NCBI GenBank assembly: GCA_041661665.1
Contig: JBAZTW010000006.1
Coordinates: 1-64,000 of the forward strand
From: GWC2-45-44 sp041661665
GTDB lineage: Bacteria; Planctomycetota; Phycisphaerae; Sedimentisphaerales; UBA12454
DNA: 64,000 nucleotides
Direction of reading: 5' to 3'
Shown: piece by piece, positions 24,355-32,604 of the stretch
How positions within the stretch are numbered: the first letter of the stretch is position 1
How the letters are laid out: every line of letters starts with the position of its first letter
The notes under the pieces: model-generated
Told to the model about the DNA's origin: nothing
What the model saw: the letters and a program-made list of their open reading frames with translations, nothing else
The model's database searches: none
Program-made: the position numbers and the translations under genes

Positions 24355-24382
24355 AACATTATCAACCAGCAAATATCAACTA

Positions 24383-24458
24383 CTTGGCAGTATAAATCAT
24401 AGACAGCCCGGCGGCAAGGGCTAAAACAACGCAAACAGGCTCTGCCAATACTGCCAAG
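24383..24458. other. Structured element upstream of crcB (10-bp inverted repeat)
   Basis: CTTGGCAGTA (24383-24392) is perfectly complementary to TACTGCCAAG (24449-24458). Between them an inner stem AGCCC/GGGCT and a second TTGGCAG copy on the minus strand could form alternative pairs. It lies between divergent crcB and the TPP riboswitch. It may be a 5'-leader RNA of crcB or an inserted palindromic repeat. Confidence 0.5.
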
Positions 24459-24516
24459 ATTTAACTTGTTTTCTATTTAAATCGCGGTAGAATCAGACAA
24501 AATTAAATATTGATTT

Positions 24517-24608
24517 CCCGTGACAGGGGAGCCCTATTTGAAAATAGGGCTGAGAGGCCGAAAGGCGACCCTTCGAACCTTTAGCAGCGGTAATTCCTGC
24601 AAGGGAGG
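24517..24608 (+). promoter_or_regulatory. TPP riboswitch (THI element)
   Basis: Conserved blocks in order: GGGGAGCCC, P3 arm with CTATTT..AAATAG, GGGCTGAGAGG (24547-24557), CGACCCTTCGAACCT (24566-24580) and CGGTAATTCCTGC..GGGA (24588-24606). It binds thiamine pyrophosphate and controls the thi genes that follow through the terminator at 24628-24656. Confidence 0.95.
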
Positions 24609-24627
24609 CACAAGACATAAAATCTTG

Positions 24628-24656
24628 ACGCAGCCCTTTTGGGTTGCGTTTTTTTT
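24628..24656 (+). terminator. Riboswitch-controlled terminator
   Basis: ACGCAGCCC (24628-24636), loop TTTT, GGGTTGCGT (24641-24649), then T to 24656; one G-U pair. It ends 9 bases before the thiF ATG, so TPP binding should stop transcription of the whole operon. Confidence 0.9.
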
Positions 24657-24664
24657 ATACCTAT

Positions 24665-25297
24665 ATGACAAAATTAACTTCTCATCAGTTTGCACAAATG
24701 CTCATCGAGCGGCACGGTCAGACTGTCTATGAAAAGCTCAACGCCGCTACTATCGGCATCGCAGGGCTTGGCGGTTTGGGGTCTAATGTCGCTGTTGCTC
24801 TTGTTCGAGCCGGCATTGGCAAACTCGTCATCGCGGATTTTGACGTTGTCGAGCCGAGCAATCTCAATCGGCAGAATTATTTTCCCGACCAACTCGGCGA
24901 AGATAAAGTCAAAGCCACAACCGAAAATCTCAAAAAGATAAATCCTTATATTGAGATTGAGGGCATTTCGGTTAAGCTCAATCCTGAAAATGTACCGACG
25001 GTTTTTAAGGCCTGTCCGATTGTGGCAGAGTGTTTCGACGTGGCGACAGAGAAGAAAATGCTGATTGAGACAATACTTACTGAAACAAAAAAAACGATAG
25101 TTGTCGCCGCCAGCGGACTTGCGGGCCTTGGCAAAAGCAACGAAATAAAAACAAAAAAGATTTCTGACCGTTTGATAATGGTCGGTGACAGCGAAAACGG
25201 AATCGAAAAAGGCTTAAGCTTAATGGCCTGCCGGGTAATCATCGCCGCCGGCCATCAGGCAAACGCAATCGTGGAAATGTTAATAGAAAATTTTTAA
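24665..25297 (+). CDS. thiF: ThiF-type adenylyltransferase for sulfur carrier ThiS
   Basis: 210-aa E1-like enzyme that adenylates the ThiS C-terminus for thiamine thiazole synthesis. The Rossmann motif GIAGLGGLGSNVAVALVRAGIG and DFDVVEPSNLNRQ (Arg and Asp contacts to ATP) are seen, then DKVKATTENLKKINPYI. It is short (about 210 aa) and lacks the Cys-rich zinc region of MoeB, as in the short ThiF found with ThiH-type operons. ATG 24665 is taken because upstream starts fall in the terminator. It is the first gene of thiF-S-G-H. Confidence 0.9.
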   Translation: MTKLTSHQFAQMLIERHGQTVYEKLNAATIGIAGLGGLGSNVAVALVRAGIGKLVIADFDVVEPSNLNRQNYFPDQLGEDKVKATTENLKKINPYIEIEGISVKLNPENVPTVFKACPIVAECFDVATEKKMLIETILTETKKTIVVAASGLAGLGKSNEIKTKKISDRLIMVGDSENGIEKGLSLMACRVIIAAGHQANAIVEMLIENF

Positions 25298-25298
25298 T

Positions 25299-25330
25299 TT
25301 TGTAGGGTGGACAGCTCTGCTGTCCACGCG
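25299..25330 (+). repeat. TTTTGTAG-hairpin repeat, copy 1
   Basis: TTTTGTAGG precedes arms GTGGACAGC (25307-25315) and GCTGTCCAC (25319-25327), then GCGG. Copies with different but still complementary arms are at 52380-52410 and 52685-52732. Confidence 0.65.
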
Positions 25331-25355
25331 GTTTATCTATGTTTAATGGTGTTAT

Positions 25356-25562
25356 ATGACAGTTTTACGAATAAACGGCGAAGACAAACATTTTGAAATA
25401 CTGCCCGCAACACTGGCAAACCTGCTCGACCTTATGAAGGTTGATGCTGCGACTGTCGTTGCGGAAATTGACGGACAAATTATTAAAAAAGACGATTTCG
25501 ACTCGGCAAAACTTTCTGCCAGCCAGAAAATTGAACTGATTAGATTGGTCGGAGGCGGCTGA
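25356..25562 (+). CDS. thiS: Sulfur carrier protein ThiS
   Basis: 68-aa ubiquitin-fold carrier. The obligatory C-terminal Gly-Gly is present (IELIRLVGGG, one Gly more than usual), to be adenylated by ThiF and thiocarboxylated. The N-terminus MTVLRINGEDKHFE and LLDLMKVDAATVVAEIDGQII match the family. It is one base from thiG. Confidence 0.93.
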   Translation: MTVLRINGEDKHFEILPATLANLLDLMKVDAATVVAEIDGQIIKKDDFDSAKLSASQKIELIRLVGGG

Positions 25563-25563
25563 T

Positions 25564-26337
25564 ATGAATGACAAACTAATTATAGCAGGCAAAGAATTTG
25601 ACAGTCGATTGTTCATCGGCACTGGCAAATTCGCTTCAAACAAAATTATGGCTGACGCGATTGAGGCATCCGGCACGCAGATGGTAACAGTTGCGCTTCG
25701 GCGGGTGGATATCGAAAATCCAAACGACAATATGCTTGCCGCCATTGACCGCAAAAAATATCTGCTCCTGCCGAATACCTCCGGTGCAAGAAACGCAGAT
25801 GAAGCAGTAAGGCTGGCAAGACTGGCAAGAGCTGCAACAGGCATAACCTGGCTAAAACTCGAAGTTACGCCGGACCCGTATTATCTTCTGCCCGACCCTG
25901 TCGAAACCTTAAAGGCCGCCGAAATTCTTGTTAAGGAAGGCTTTGTCGTTTTGCCTTATATAAACGCCGACCCCGTGCTTGCGAAAAAATTGCAGGATGC
26001 AGGTGTCGCGACTGTAATGCCGCTGGCTTCGCCGATTGGCTCAAATCAGGGATTGAAAACAAAATCCGCGATAGAAATAATTATCGCCCAGGCGACAGTG
26101 CCTGTGATTGTTGATGCCGGCTTGGGAATGCCCTCTCACGCTGCCGAGGCAATGGAAATGGGCGCTGATGCCGTGCTTGTTAATACCGCAATCGCCGCGG
26201 CAAAAAATCCCGTGCAAATGGCTGATGCCTTTAAAAAGGCCGTTCAGGCCGGTCGTCAGGCTTTTCTTGCAGGCGGCGCCGAAGTAAAACAGCAGGCCGA
26301 CGCCTCAAGTCCGCTGACAGGTTTTTTAAGAGAATAA
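25564..26337 (+). CDS. thiG: Thiazole synthase
   Basis: 257-aa TIM-barrel enzyme making the thiazole phosphate of thiamine from DXP, dehydroglycine and ThiS-thiocarboxylate. Motifs seen are FDSRLFIGTGKFAS, VTVALRRVD (catalytic Lys region follows), LLPNTSGARNADEAV, WLKLEV and VDAGLGMPSHAAEAMEMGADAVLVNTAIA. Full length. Confidence 0.96.
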   Translation: MNDKLIIAGKEFDSRLFIGTGKFASNKIMADAIEASGTQMVTVALRRVDIENPNDNMLAAIDRKKYLLLPNTSGARNADEAVRLARLARAATGITWLKLEVTPDPYYLLPDPVETLKAAEILVKEGFVVLPYINADPVLAKKLQDAGVATVMPLASPIGSNQGLKTKSAIEIIIAQATVPVIVDAGLGMPSHAAEAMEMGADAVLVNTAIAAAKNPVQMADAFKKAVQAGRQAFLAGGAEVKQQADASSPLTGFLRE

Positions 26338-26359
26338 AATAATTTTTAAAAAAGTTAGT

Positions 26360-26385
26360 TAGCCCCCAGCTTTATGCTGGGGGTT
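26360..26385. repeat. GTTAGCCCC-hairpin repeat (module B), copy 1
   Basis: Arms CCCCCAGC (26363-26370) and GCTGGGGG (26376-26383), loop TTTAT, preceded by gttag. Related copies are at 46698-46718 (inverted), 58841-58866 and, degenerate, 61075-61121. It sits directly between thiG and thiH. Confidence 0.75.
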
Positions 26386-26394
26386 CGTAAAAAA

Positions 26395-27534
26395 ATGAAA
26401 ATTTTTCAAAATATACTCGCACAAGTCGGCCTCGACCATTACAACGCCGACCTGATTGATGCAATAGAAAAAACAACATCGGTCGATGTTGAAAAAGCGT
26501 TGGCTGATAAACCCGGCTACAACCTGCGCAAACTTGTCGCACTGATTTCGCCCGCAGCGGAAAAATATCTCGAACAAATGGCGCAAAAGGCACAGCAAAT
26601 CACCCGGCAGAGATTCGGAAACACAATTCAGCTTTACGCGCCGTTGTACGTCTCAAACTTTTGTGTCAATAGCTGCCCATATTGTGCGTTCAATATAAAA
26701 AGCAAATTCACGCCGAGCAGGTTGACCATTGAGCAGGCCTGTAAAGAGGCGGATATTCTCGCTTCTGAAGGTTTCAGACATCTTCTGCTGGTAAGCGGCG
26801 AAGACAAAAAATTTGTAACAACAGATTATCTTTCCGCGCTTGCCGCGGAATTACGCAAAAAATTCAGTTCAATTTCAATAGAAATTTATCCCGTTGACCA
26901 GAGCAATTACGAAAAACTTTTCGCTTCAGGCATTGACAGTATCGCGCTCTATCAGGAAACTTACGACCGCGACGACTATAAGAAATTTCATACCGCAGGC
27001 CCGAAAGCAGATTACGATTATCGCCTGCAAACTCTCGAAAGGGCAGGAAATGCCGGTTTCCGCAGCCTTGGCCTCGGCTTCCTGATAGGCCTCAGCGATT
27101 GGCGAATGCAAACGCTCGCTCTGGCAGAGCATGCCGGTTTCCTGATGAAAAAATACTGGCAGAGCAGGGTGTCATTTTCGTTTCCGAGAATGAGACCCGC
27201 GGAAAATGTGAACCAGAATATGTTTCGCTATATGATAACAGATAGTCAGCTTGTTCAGATGATGGCCGCTTTGCGGTTGTGTTTCTCTGATGCCGAGATT
27301 GTTTTTTCGACGCGTGAGAATGCACAATTCAGAGACAACGTTTCAAAAATCTGCATAACTCGAATGAGTGCGGGCAGCAAAACAAATCCGGGCGGTTATG
27401 CTGATGATTTCGCTGTCGAGCAATTTGAAGTTGCCGATGACCGAAGCCCCGCCGAAGTCGCGGCGATGCTCAAAAGCTGCGGCCTTGAACCTGTTTGGAA
27501 AGACTGGGACATCGCTTTTAATTCCGGTTTCTAA
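26395..27534 (+). CDS. thiH: 2-iminoacetate synthase (tyrosine lyase)
   Basis: 379-aa radical SAM enzyme splitting tyrosine to dehydroglycine for ThiG. The cluster motif C-x3-C-x2-C is seen as CVNSCPYC, with QLYAPLYVSN before it and FRHLLLVSGED, ALYQETYDRDDY and SFPRMRPA downstream, typical of ThiH. Its use instead of glycine oxidase ThiO is usual in anaerobes. ATG 26395 is chosen; the in-frame ATG at 26374 lies inside a hairpin repeat. Confidence 0.96.
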   Translation: MKIFQNILAQVGLDHYNADLIDAIEKTTSVDVEKALADKPGYNLRKLVALISPAAEKYLEQMAQKAQQITRQRFGNTIQLYAPLYVSNFCVNSCPYCAFNIKSKFTPSRLTIEQACKEADILASEGFRHLLLVSGEDKKFVTTDYLSALAAELRKKFSSISIEIYPVDQSNYEKLFASGIDSIALYQETYDRDDYKKFHTAGPKADYDYRLQTLERAGNAGFRSLGLGFLIGLSDWRMQTLALAEHAGFLMKKYWQSRVSFSFPRMRPAENVNQNMFRYMITDSQLVQMMAALRLCFSDAEIVFSTRENAQFRDNVSKICITRMSAGSKTNPGGYADDFAVEQFEVADDRSPAEVAAMLKSCGLEPVWKDWDIAFNSGF

Positions 27535-27538
27535 TTCA

Positions 27539-28237
27539 TTATCGCGCGGTATAAATCATATACAGGCCGGCGACAAGAACAAGTATGCCGCAAATTTTCT
27601 TGAGGATTACCGCCCCTTTTGATTTTTCATTCCAGTTGAGATAATGTTCAATAAACTCCGTGAATGTGCCTGCCAGAACAATTACTGAACAGTGGCCTAT
27701 ACCATACGCGACTAAAAGTAAAATACCGTAAGCGATATTGGTTGATGCTACTTTGAATGTAACCGCCAGCATCGGCGCCATATAGGCGAATGTGCAGGGA
27801 CCGATTGCGATGCCGAAAATGAGGCCGAGAATAAACGCTGCGAACAGGCCTTTGCGTTTCATACCCACCTGGCCTTTGCCGGAAAACGGCATTGGTATCA
27901 CGTCAAGCAGATGAAGGCCTACGAGAAAGAAAATCGCAGCGACAAAATAATTTCCCCATTTGCCGATGTCGCCCAGCATTCGCCCCACTGCTGCGGTAAT
28001 TACGCCGATTATGCCGATAGTGATTAAAATACCGACCGCGAATAATGTTGAAATCCAAAACGCGCGCCTGGTTGAGATTTTGCCCTGCTCATCAATAAAG
28101 CCGACAATTAGCGGAATGCTCGCCAAATGACAGGGGCTAAGCAATATACTCAAGATACCCCAAATAAACGAAGCGGCTAATGCTACGGCGGCAGCGCCTT
28201 CAACAGCGTGAGTAAGATTTTCAAATAATTGCTGCAT
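27539..28237 (-). CDS. CcdA/DsbD-type thiol electron transporter
   Basis: 232-aa, about six-span membrane protein of the cytochrome c biogenesis/DsbD transmembrane family. The paired cysteines lie in LLSPCHLASIP and AIGPCTFAYMAP. It moves reducing equivalents from cytosolic thioredoxin across the inner membrane to periplasmic thioredoxin-like partners, here probably the two exported thioredoxin proteins directly upstream in the operon. It is the last gene of the ars operon, abutting the preceding gene with no gap. Confidence 0.88.
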   Translation of the reverse strand: MQQLFENLTHAVEGAAAVALAASFIWGILSILLSPCHLASIPLIVGFIDEQGKISTRRAFWISTLFAVGILITIGIIGVITAAVGRMLGDIGKWGNYFVAAIFFLVGLHLLDVIPMPFSGKGQVGMKRKGLFAAFILGLIFGIAIGPCTFAYMAPMLAVTFKVASTNIAYGILLLVAYGIGHCSVIVLAGTFTEFIEHYLNWNEKSKGAVILKKICGILVLVAGLYMIYTAR

Positions 28238-29161
28238 TTATTTGACTCCCATTTCGGTAAGTTTCTTTTCTATTTCAGCCTGAAGATAGAAGCCGGTATG
28301 TCTGAAAATTTCTTTGCCGTCTTTATCGAAAAACACCTGTACCGGAATAGACTGAACACCGTAACGACTTGCGAGAATTTCTTCCTCTTTAACATGAACA
28401 AACAGAACATTGGCTTTGCCGGCATATTTTTCTTTGAGAGTTACCAAAATCGGCGCCATCATATCGCAAGGTCGGCAGCCGGCAGCGCCAAAATCAACAA
28501 CCGACGGCTTGCCGCTGGCACGGGCCCTATCGACAGGATTATCTTTTGCCGACACCGCTTGTGCCGCAACCCATACGGAAGAAACTTCGATAGGTAATTT
28601 TTTGCCAAGTGTTTTTATGTACTCACCAACGGCCTTTTGCTGCTTTTGTGAGAGAACATATTGTTTTATCTGGTCTTTCATCGTATCCAAAGCCGCCCCG
28701 CCGCAGGCATCCTTGTTCTCTTCGTAAAACTGCTTTATTTCCGCATCCGTTACAGTTATTGACTTTACAACTTTTTCAAAATAAGCCTGAATAACCTCAT
28801 TGTCGGGTTTGCCCGCAAGGTCTGTTCTATTACTATCTGCCGCATCCTTCTTGGCAATGGCAAGCAGTATCTTCCCGGTGGTGATTTGCTCGACTAAAAA
28901 GATTTCGTTCTTTTTAAGCTGCGTCTGAGTGTTTTGAGGAGCTTTGGCAATCTCATTGGCCGCGTCAGCAGCGCTGACATTCACATCGGCGGATTTAACA
29001 AGCACTCCCGTCGGAAGTTTTGCTAATTTGGCATAAGCCAAACATCCTGATGCCAGACCGGGGTATTTTTCATTTAAAGTGATTGCGTTTGGTTCTGCCG
29101 CCCAGACAATTGAAGCCAGGCAAGCGATAATCATAGCTGAAATAATTTTCTCTGTTTTCAT
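28238..29161 (-). CDS. Exported fusion: SurA-N-like helical domain plus thioredoxin domain
   Basis: 307 aa. Signal peptide (about 1-22, ending VWAAEP). Residues about 40-195 are helical and resemble the N-terminal segment of SurA/PrsA-type folding factors (AYFEKVVKSITVTDAEIKQF YEENKD-like region). Residues about 210-307 are a thioredoxin domain with CRPC (in FGAAGCRPCDMMAPIL) and the cis-Pro segment SIPVQVFFD. A periplasmic thiol oxidoreductase kept reduced by the neighbouring CcdA is the likely role; how it serves arsenic handling is inference. The catalytic Trp before the CxxC is replaced by Gly. Confidence 0.75.
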   Translation of the reverse strand: MKTEKIISAMIIACLASIVWAAEPNAITLNEKYPGLASGCLAYAKLAKLPTGVLVKSADVNVSAADAANEIAKAPQNTQTQLKKNEIFLVEQITTGKILLAIAKKDAADSNRTDLAGKPDNEVIQAYFEKVVKSITVTDAEIKQFYEENKDACGGAALDTMKDQIKQYVLSQKQQKAVGEYIKTLGKKLPIEVSSVWVAAQAVSAKDNPVDRARASGKPSVVDFGAAGCRPCDMMAPILVTLKEKYAGKANVLFVHVKEEEILASRYGVQSIPVQVFFDKDGKEIFRHTGFYLQAEIEKKLTEMGVK

Positions 29162-29172
29162 ATTAATCCTTT

Positions 29173-29706
29173 TTATTTATTAAATTCAAAGCCTAATTTT
29201 TTCCATTTAGCCAAAATATCTTTTTTTGCGAAAAAACCTTCATGGCGGAAAAGTTCTTTATCGTTAGCGTCGATGAAAATCTGTGTCGGAATAACTCTGA
29301 TGCCGAATTTCCGCCCAACAGTCGGGTCTTGCCATACATCATAAAATTCCGTCTGCAATTTACCCGCACACTCTTTTTTCAATTCCTCAATAATCGGCGC
29401 CATCATTTTGCAGGGTATACATTTATCCGAGCCAAGTTCAATCATTCGCGGCAGTTTTTTGGGTTCCGCCGTACTCGCCGCAGGAGCAGGCTCAACAACA
29501 TTTACCGTCATTACAAGCGGAGCATTGTTCGGCTCAATTGCCGTTACAGTAGACACATTAACATCATTTGCTTCATAATTTTTTTTTGTCGCAGAGGTCG
29601 TAATTGGTTTTGACAATCCCTTGTTTTCAGCCTTTTTAAGCACCACAACAGCAACAACCGCCGATGCGAGAATCAGCACGATGACAATTTTCCAGATATT
29701 TCTCAT
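29173..29706 (-). CDS. Membrane-anchored thioredoxin-family protein
   Basis: 177 aa. One N-terminal span (about 5-25, IVIVLILASAVVAVVVL) serves as an uncleaved anchor, then a linker rich in Asn/Thr/Pro, then a thioredoxin fold with CIPC (GSDKCIPCKMMAPIIEELKK) and cis-Pro in RVIPTQIFID. It faces the periplasm by topology. It is similar in its last 90 residues to the preceding fusion protein, suggesting duplication within the operon. It overlaps the next upstream gene by 4 bases. Confidence 0.85.
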   Translation of the reverse strand: MRNIWKIVIVLILASAVVAVVVLKKAENKGLSKPITTSATKKNYEANDVNVSTVTAIEPNNAPLVMTVNVVEPAPAASTAEPKKLPRMIELGSDKCIPCKMMAPIIEELKKECAGKLQTEFYDVWQDPTVGRKFGIRVIPTQIFIDANDKELFRHEGFFAKKDILAKWKKLGFEFNK

Positions 29707-29951
29707 TTAATCATTTCCTTTAGTTCTTCGATTGCAGGTACTTTGCCCGCCACTTTTACTTTACCGTTCACGACCAAAGCAGGCGTTACCATAACACCAA
29801 ATTTCATTATATCAGCAATTTTGGTTATCTTTTCCAATTCATATTCTATGCCAAGTTCTTTTGCCGCCTGCTCGGCGCACTCGGCAAGTTTTTTGCATTT
29901 GGGACAACCCGTTCCAAGTATCTGAATTTTTTTCATTTCCATCTCTTTCAT
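29703..29951 (-). CDS. Small glutaredoxin-like redox-active disulfide protein
   Basis: 82 aa (76 if started at the third Met, 29933). The active site is GTGCPKCKKL near the N-terminus, with VMVTPALVVNGKVKVAGKVP at the end, the pattern of the thioredoxin-like family often seen in ars operons beside a permease. It is cytosolic, with no signal. It could pass electrons to CcdA or to an arsenate-reducing partner; no arsC is present in this operon. Confidence 0.88.
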   Translation of the reverse strand: MKEMEMKKIQILGTGCPKCKKLAECAEQAAKELGIEYELEKITKIADIMKFGVMVTPALVVNGKVKVAGKVPAIEELKEMIK

Positions 29952-31001
29952 TTAAGCAAAGTATTTTTTTCTTATCCAAAGACTGACATTCACCAAACCA
30001 ATCAACGCGGGCACTTCCACCAGCGGGCCGATAACGGCAGCAAATGCCTGACCCGAATCAATGCCGAAAACCGCCACCGCAACAGCAATAGCCAACTCAA
30101 AATTATTGCTGGCCGCGGTGAATGACAATGTCGCAGATTGAGAATAATTCGCTCCGGCCTTTGCGCTGATAAAAAATGTAATAAAAAACATCACAACAAA
30201 ATAAATCAGCAGCGGCACTGCGATGCGAAGCACGTCAAATGGCAGGGAAACAATAAATTTCCCCTTGAGGCTGAACATAACAAGAATCGTAAAAAGCAGT
30301 GATATCAGCGTAATGGGGCTTATCTTTGGTATAAATTTGCTGTTGTACCAATCCTTGCCCTTCAGTTTAATAAAAGTAAATCGCGTTATCATTCCAGCTA
30401 TAAATGGAATTCCCAAATAGATGAATACGCTTTTTGCAATTTGCGCAATGCTTATATTTACAACCGCCCCCTTCAATCCAACCATCGGCGGCAGAACGGT
30501 AATGAAAATATAAGCGTAAACAGAGAAAAATAAAACCTGGAATATCGAATTAAACGCTACCAGCCCTGCTGCGTATTCGCTGTCGCCATCGGCAAGGTCG
30601 TTCCATACAATCACCATCGCGATACAGCGGGCAAGGCCTATCATAATCAGGCCGACCATATACGCTGGATAATTTCGCAAAAACAAAATCGCCAATACAA
30701 ACATCAGAACCGGCCCGATTACCCAGTTCTGCACCAATGACAGGCCGAGAACTTTATAATTTTTGAAAACTTTGCCAAGCTCTTCATATTTGACCTTCGC
30801 CAATGGCGGATACATCATCAGTATCAAACCAATAGCGATTGGAATATTTGTTGTGTCATACTGGAAAGCATTCCAGAATTTTACAATTGGCGGATAAAGC
30901 CAGCCTGCCCCAACGCCGATGAACATCGCTAAAAAAATCCACAGCGTTAAAAACCTGTCAAGAAACGATAGCTTTTTTGTTATTTCAAAATTCATATTCA
31001 T
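29952..31001 (-). CDS. acr3: Arsenite efflux transporter, ACR3 type
   Basis: 349-aa, ten-span inner-membrane carrier exporting arsenite. The signature GLARCIAMVIVWNDLADGD, including the essential Cys, and FTAASNNFELAIAVAVAVFG near the end are diagnostic. It overlaps the permease gene upstream by 4 bases and is followed directly by the small disulfide protein. Confidence 0.95.
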   Translation of the reverse strand: MNMNFEITKKLSFLDRFLTLWIFLAMFIGVGAGWLYPPIVKFWNAFQYDTTNIPIAIGLILMMYPPLAKVKYEELGKVFKNYKVLGLSLVQNWVIGPVLMFVLAILFLRNYPAYMVGLIMIGLARCIAMVIVWNDLADGDSEYAAGLVAFNSIFQVLFFSVYAYIFITVLPPMVGLKGAVVNISIAQIAKSVFIYLGIPFIAGMITRFTFIKLKGKDWYNSKFIPKISPITLISLLFTILVMFSLKGKFIVSLPFDVLRIAVPLLIYFVVMFFITFFISAKAGANYSQSATLSFTAASNNFELAIAVAVAVFGIDSGQAFAAVIGPLVEVPALIGLVNVSLWIRKKYFA

Positions 31002-32017
31002 AGCACCAAATTAAAAATATATCCGACGATTATTATTCCAACTGCAACGATGCCGAAGAATATAAAAACCAAACGCGGTTTCAAAATATTTCGCAGAATA
31101 ATCGCTTCAGGCAGCGACAGGCCTATAACTGCCATCATAAACGCCAAAACTGTCCCCAACGCCGCGCCTTTTTCAAGCAAAGCCTTGACAACTGGAATTA
31201 TGCCTGCGGCATTTGAATACATCGGCACGCCGAGCAAAACCGCAAGCGGCACAGACCACCACGCGTCTTTACCCATAAACGATGCCAGAAAATCTTCTGG
31301 CACATATCCGTGTATGCCCGAGCCGACCGCTATGCCAAGCACAACATAAATCCAGACTTTTTTGACAATATCGCGAACAGCAGTCAAACCGAAATAAATC
31401 CTGTTATCCCAATTTATTGTCTGCTCAACTGTTTCTGTAATTTGCGTCTCAAATACCCACGGCTCAATATACTTTTCCAATTTCATTTTGCCCAGAATCC
31501 AGCCTGCCGTTATCGCAATCAACAAACCAACGCCAACATACAAACCTGCAACCTTCCAGCCGAACATCCCGAAAAGCAGAACCAGCGCAATTTCGTTTAT
31601 CATCGGAGCTGAAATCAAAAACGAAAATGTTACACCCAAAGGCACACTTGCCGTTACAAAACCGACAAATAAGGGAACTGCTGAACAGGTGCAAAATGGC
31701 GTTACTATGCCTAAAAGAGCGGCCAATATATTACCGAGAAATTTTCTTTTAGAGCTTAAAATCCTGCGGGTTCTTTCGGGCGTGAAAAAGGAGCGGATAA
31801 TACCGACCCCAAAAACAACTATCACAAGAAGCATTAAAACTTTTGGAGTTTCAAAAACAAAAAACTCAACTGCCGAACTGAGATGACCGCCTTTCGGCAT
31901 TTTTAACAGAGAATATGTGAACCACTTTGCGAACGGCAGCAGATTTGAATAAATCAGCCACCACGCTGTAATTGCCGTTAAAAGCAAAATTATATTTTTA
32001 AAATTTTTCGTTTTCAT
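30998..32017 (-). CDS. ArsP-like permease (DUF318/UPF0718 family)
   Basis: 339-aa, about eight-span membrane protein. The family core GIVTPFCTCSAVPLFVGFVTA, with a Cys pair, and SFLISAPMINEIALVLLFGMFG are present. Members include organoarsenical exporters (ArsP) and other metal permeases. Its place between arsR and acr3, with 4-base overlaps on both sides, supports arsenic or methylarsenite export. The exact substrate is inferred. Confidence 0.85.
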   Translation of the reverse strand: MKTKNFKNIILLLTAITAWWLIYSNLLPFAKWFTYSLLKMPKGGHLSSAVEFFVFETPKVLMLLVIVVFGVGIIRSFFTPERTRRILSSKRKFLGNILAALLGIVTPFCTCSAVPLFVGFVTASVPLGVTFSFLISAPMINEIALVLLFGMFGWKVAGLYVGVGLLIAITAGWILGKMKLEKYIEPWVFETQITETVEQTINWDNRIYFGLTAVRDIVKKVWIYVVLGIAVGSGIHGYVPEDFLASFMGKDAWWSVPLAVLLGVPMYSNAAGIIPVVKALLEKGAALGTVLAFMMAVIGLSLPEAIILRNILKPRLVFIFFGIVAVGIIIVGYIFNLVL

Positions 32018-32343
32018 AGAGCCTTAAGTAATTTTTCGCTGTCTTTGGCCTGAACTTTTAAACATTTTGTCAGACAGGAAAAGAAATCCATAATACAGGG
32101 AGCTTTAAGCTCATAAATCACATTCAGCCCGCGTTTCTTATAAGAGAGCACCCCCGCATTTACCATAACCGAAAGATGACGGGATACATTTGAACGCTCA
32201 GAGCAGGCATACTTTGCGATATCACAGACACACTGCTCGCCGTCTTTCAAAAAATCCAGAATCGCCACCCGCAAAGGATGAGCGAGAGCCTTCAAAACCT
32301 CCGCCTGTTTTTCATAAACTAATTTTTGATTTTTATCAGACAT
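32014..32343 (-). CDS. arsR: ArsR-family arsenic-responsive repressor
   Basis: 109-aa winged-helix repressor. EVLKALAHPLRVAILDFLKDGEQCVCDIA, ERSNVSRHLSVMVNAGVLSYKKRG and NVIYEL are the DNA-binding core. Cys residues at CVC, AC, CIM and SCLTKC could bind As(III). It is first in the operon and should repress it through the palindrome at 32356-32391, releasing on metal binding. Confidence 0.93.
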   Translation of the reverse strand: MSDKNQKLVYEKQAEVLKALAHPLRVAILDFLKDGEQCVCDIAKYACSERSNVSRHLSVMVNAGVLSYKKRGLNVIYELKAPCIMDFFSCLTKCLKVQAKDSEKLLKAL

Positions 32344-32355
32344 CTCAATTTCCTT

Positions 32356-32391
32356 AATTTACTATATGACAATATACTCACATAGTAAATT
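32356..32391. promoter_or_regulatory. Putative ArsR operator
   Basis: Perfect 10-bp arms AATTTACTAT (32356-32365) and ATAGTAAATT (32382-32391), 16-base spacer, starting 13 bases upstream of the arsR ATG. On the minus strand a TATAAT box sits at the edge of the dyad (32394-32389). Confidence 0.65.
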
Positions 32392-32530
32392 ATAAGTTCG
32401 CTAAAATCAAATAGATTTTTTGTGTCGTTTTATTGGTTATGGCTCTGGAAAGTCCGCATATAGAATTCATTTGCAAACTTATCCATTTTACATATACTTA
32501 TCCGTTGATTGTTAACAAATTAGATTGGCC

Positions 32531-32550
32531 TCCGCCGTATGGCGGTCTCC
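32531..32550. repeat. Covarying boundary hairpin, copy 7
   Basis: Arms CCGCC (32532-32536) and GGCGG (32541-32545), loop GTAT, then TCTCC and an AT-rich tract (acaattttgatattttattt) running up to the accB start. Confidence 0.7.
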
Positions 32551-32604
32551 ACAATTTTGATATTTTATTTTTGATTTTTGATTTTTTTTATAAGGGTTGC
32601 ATAA

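Noticed and set aside
24373..24516. Fluoride riboswitch upstream of crcB
   Set aside because: The conserved blocks of the crcB motif were looked for on the minus strand and not found.
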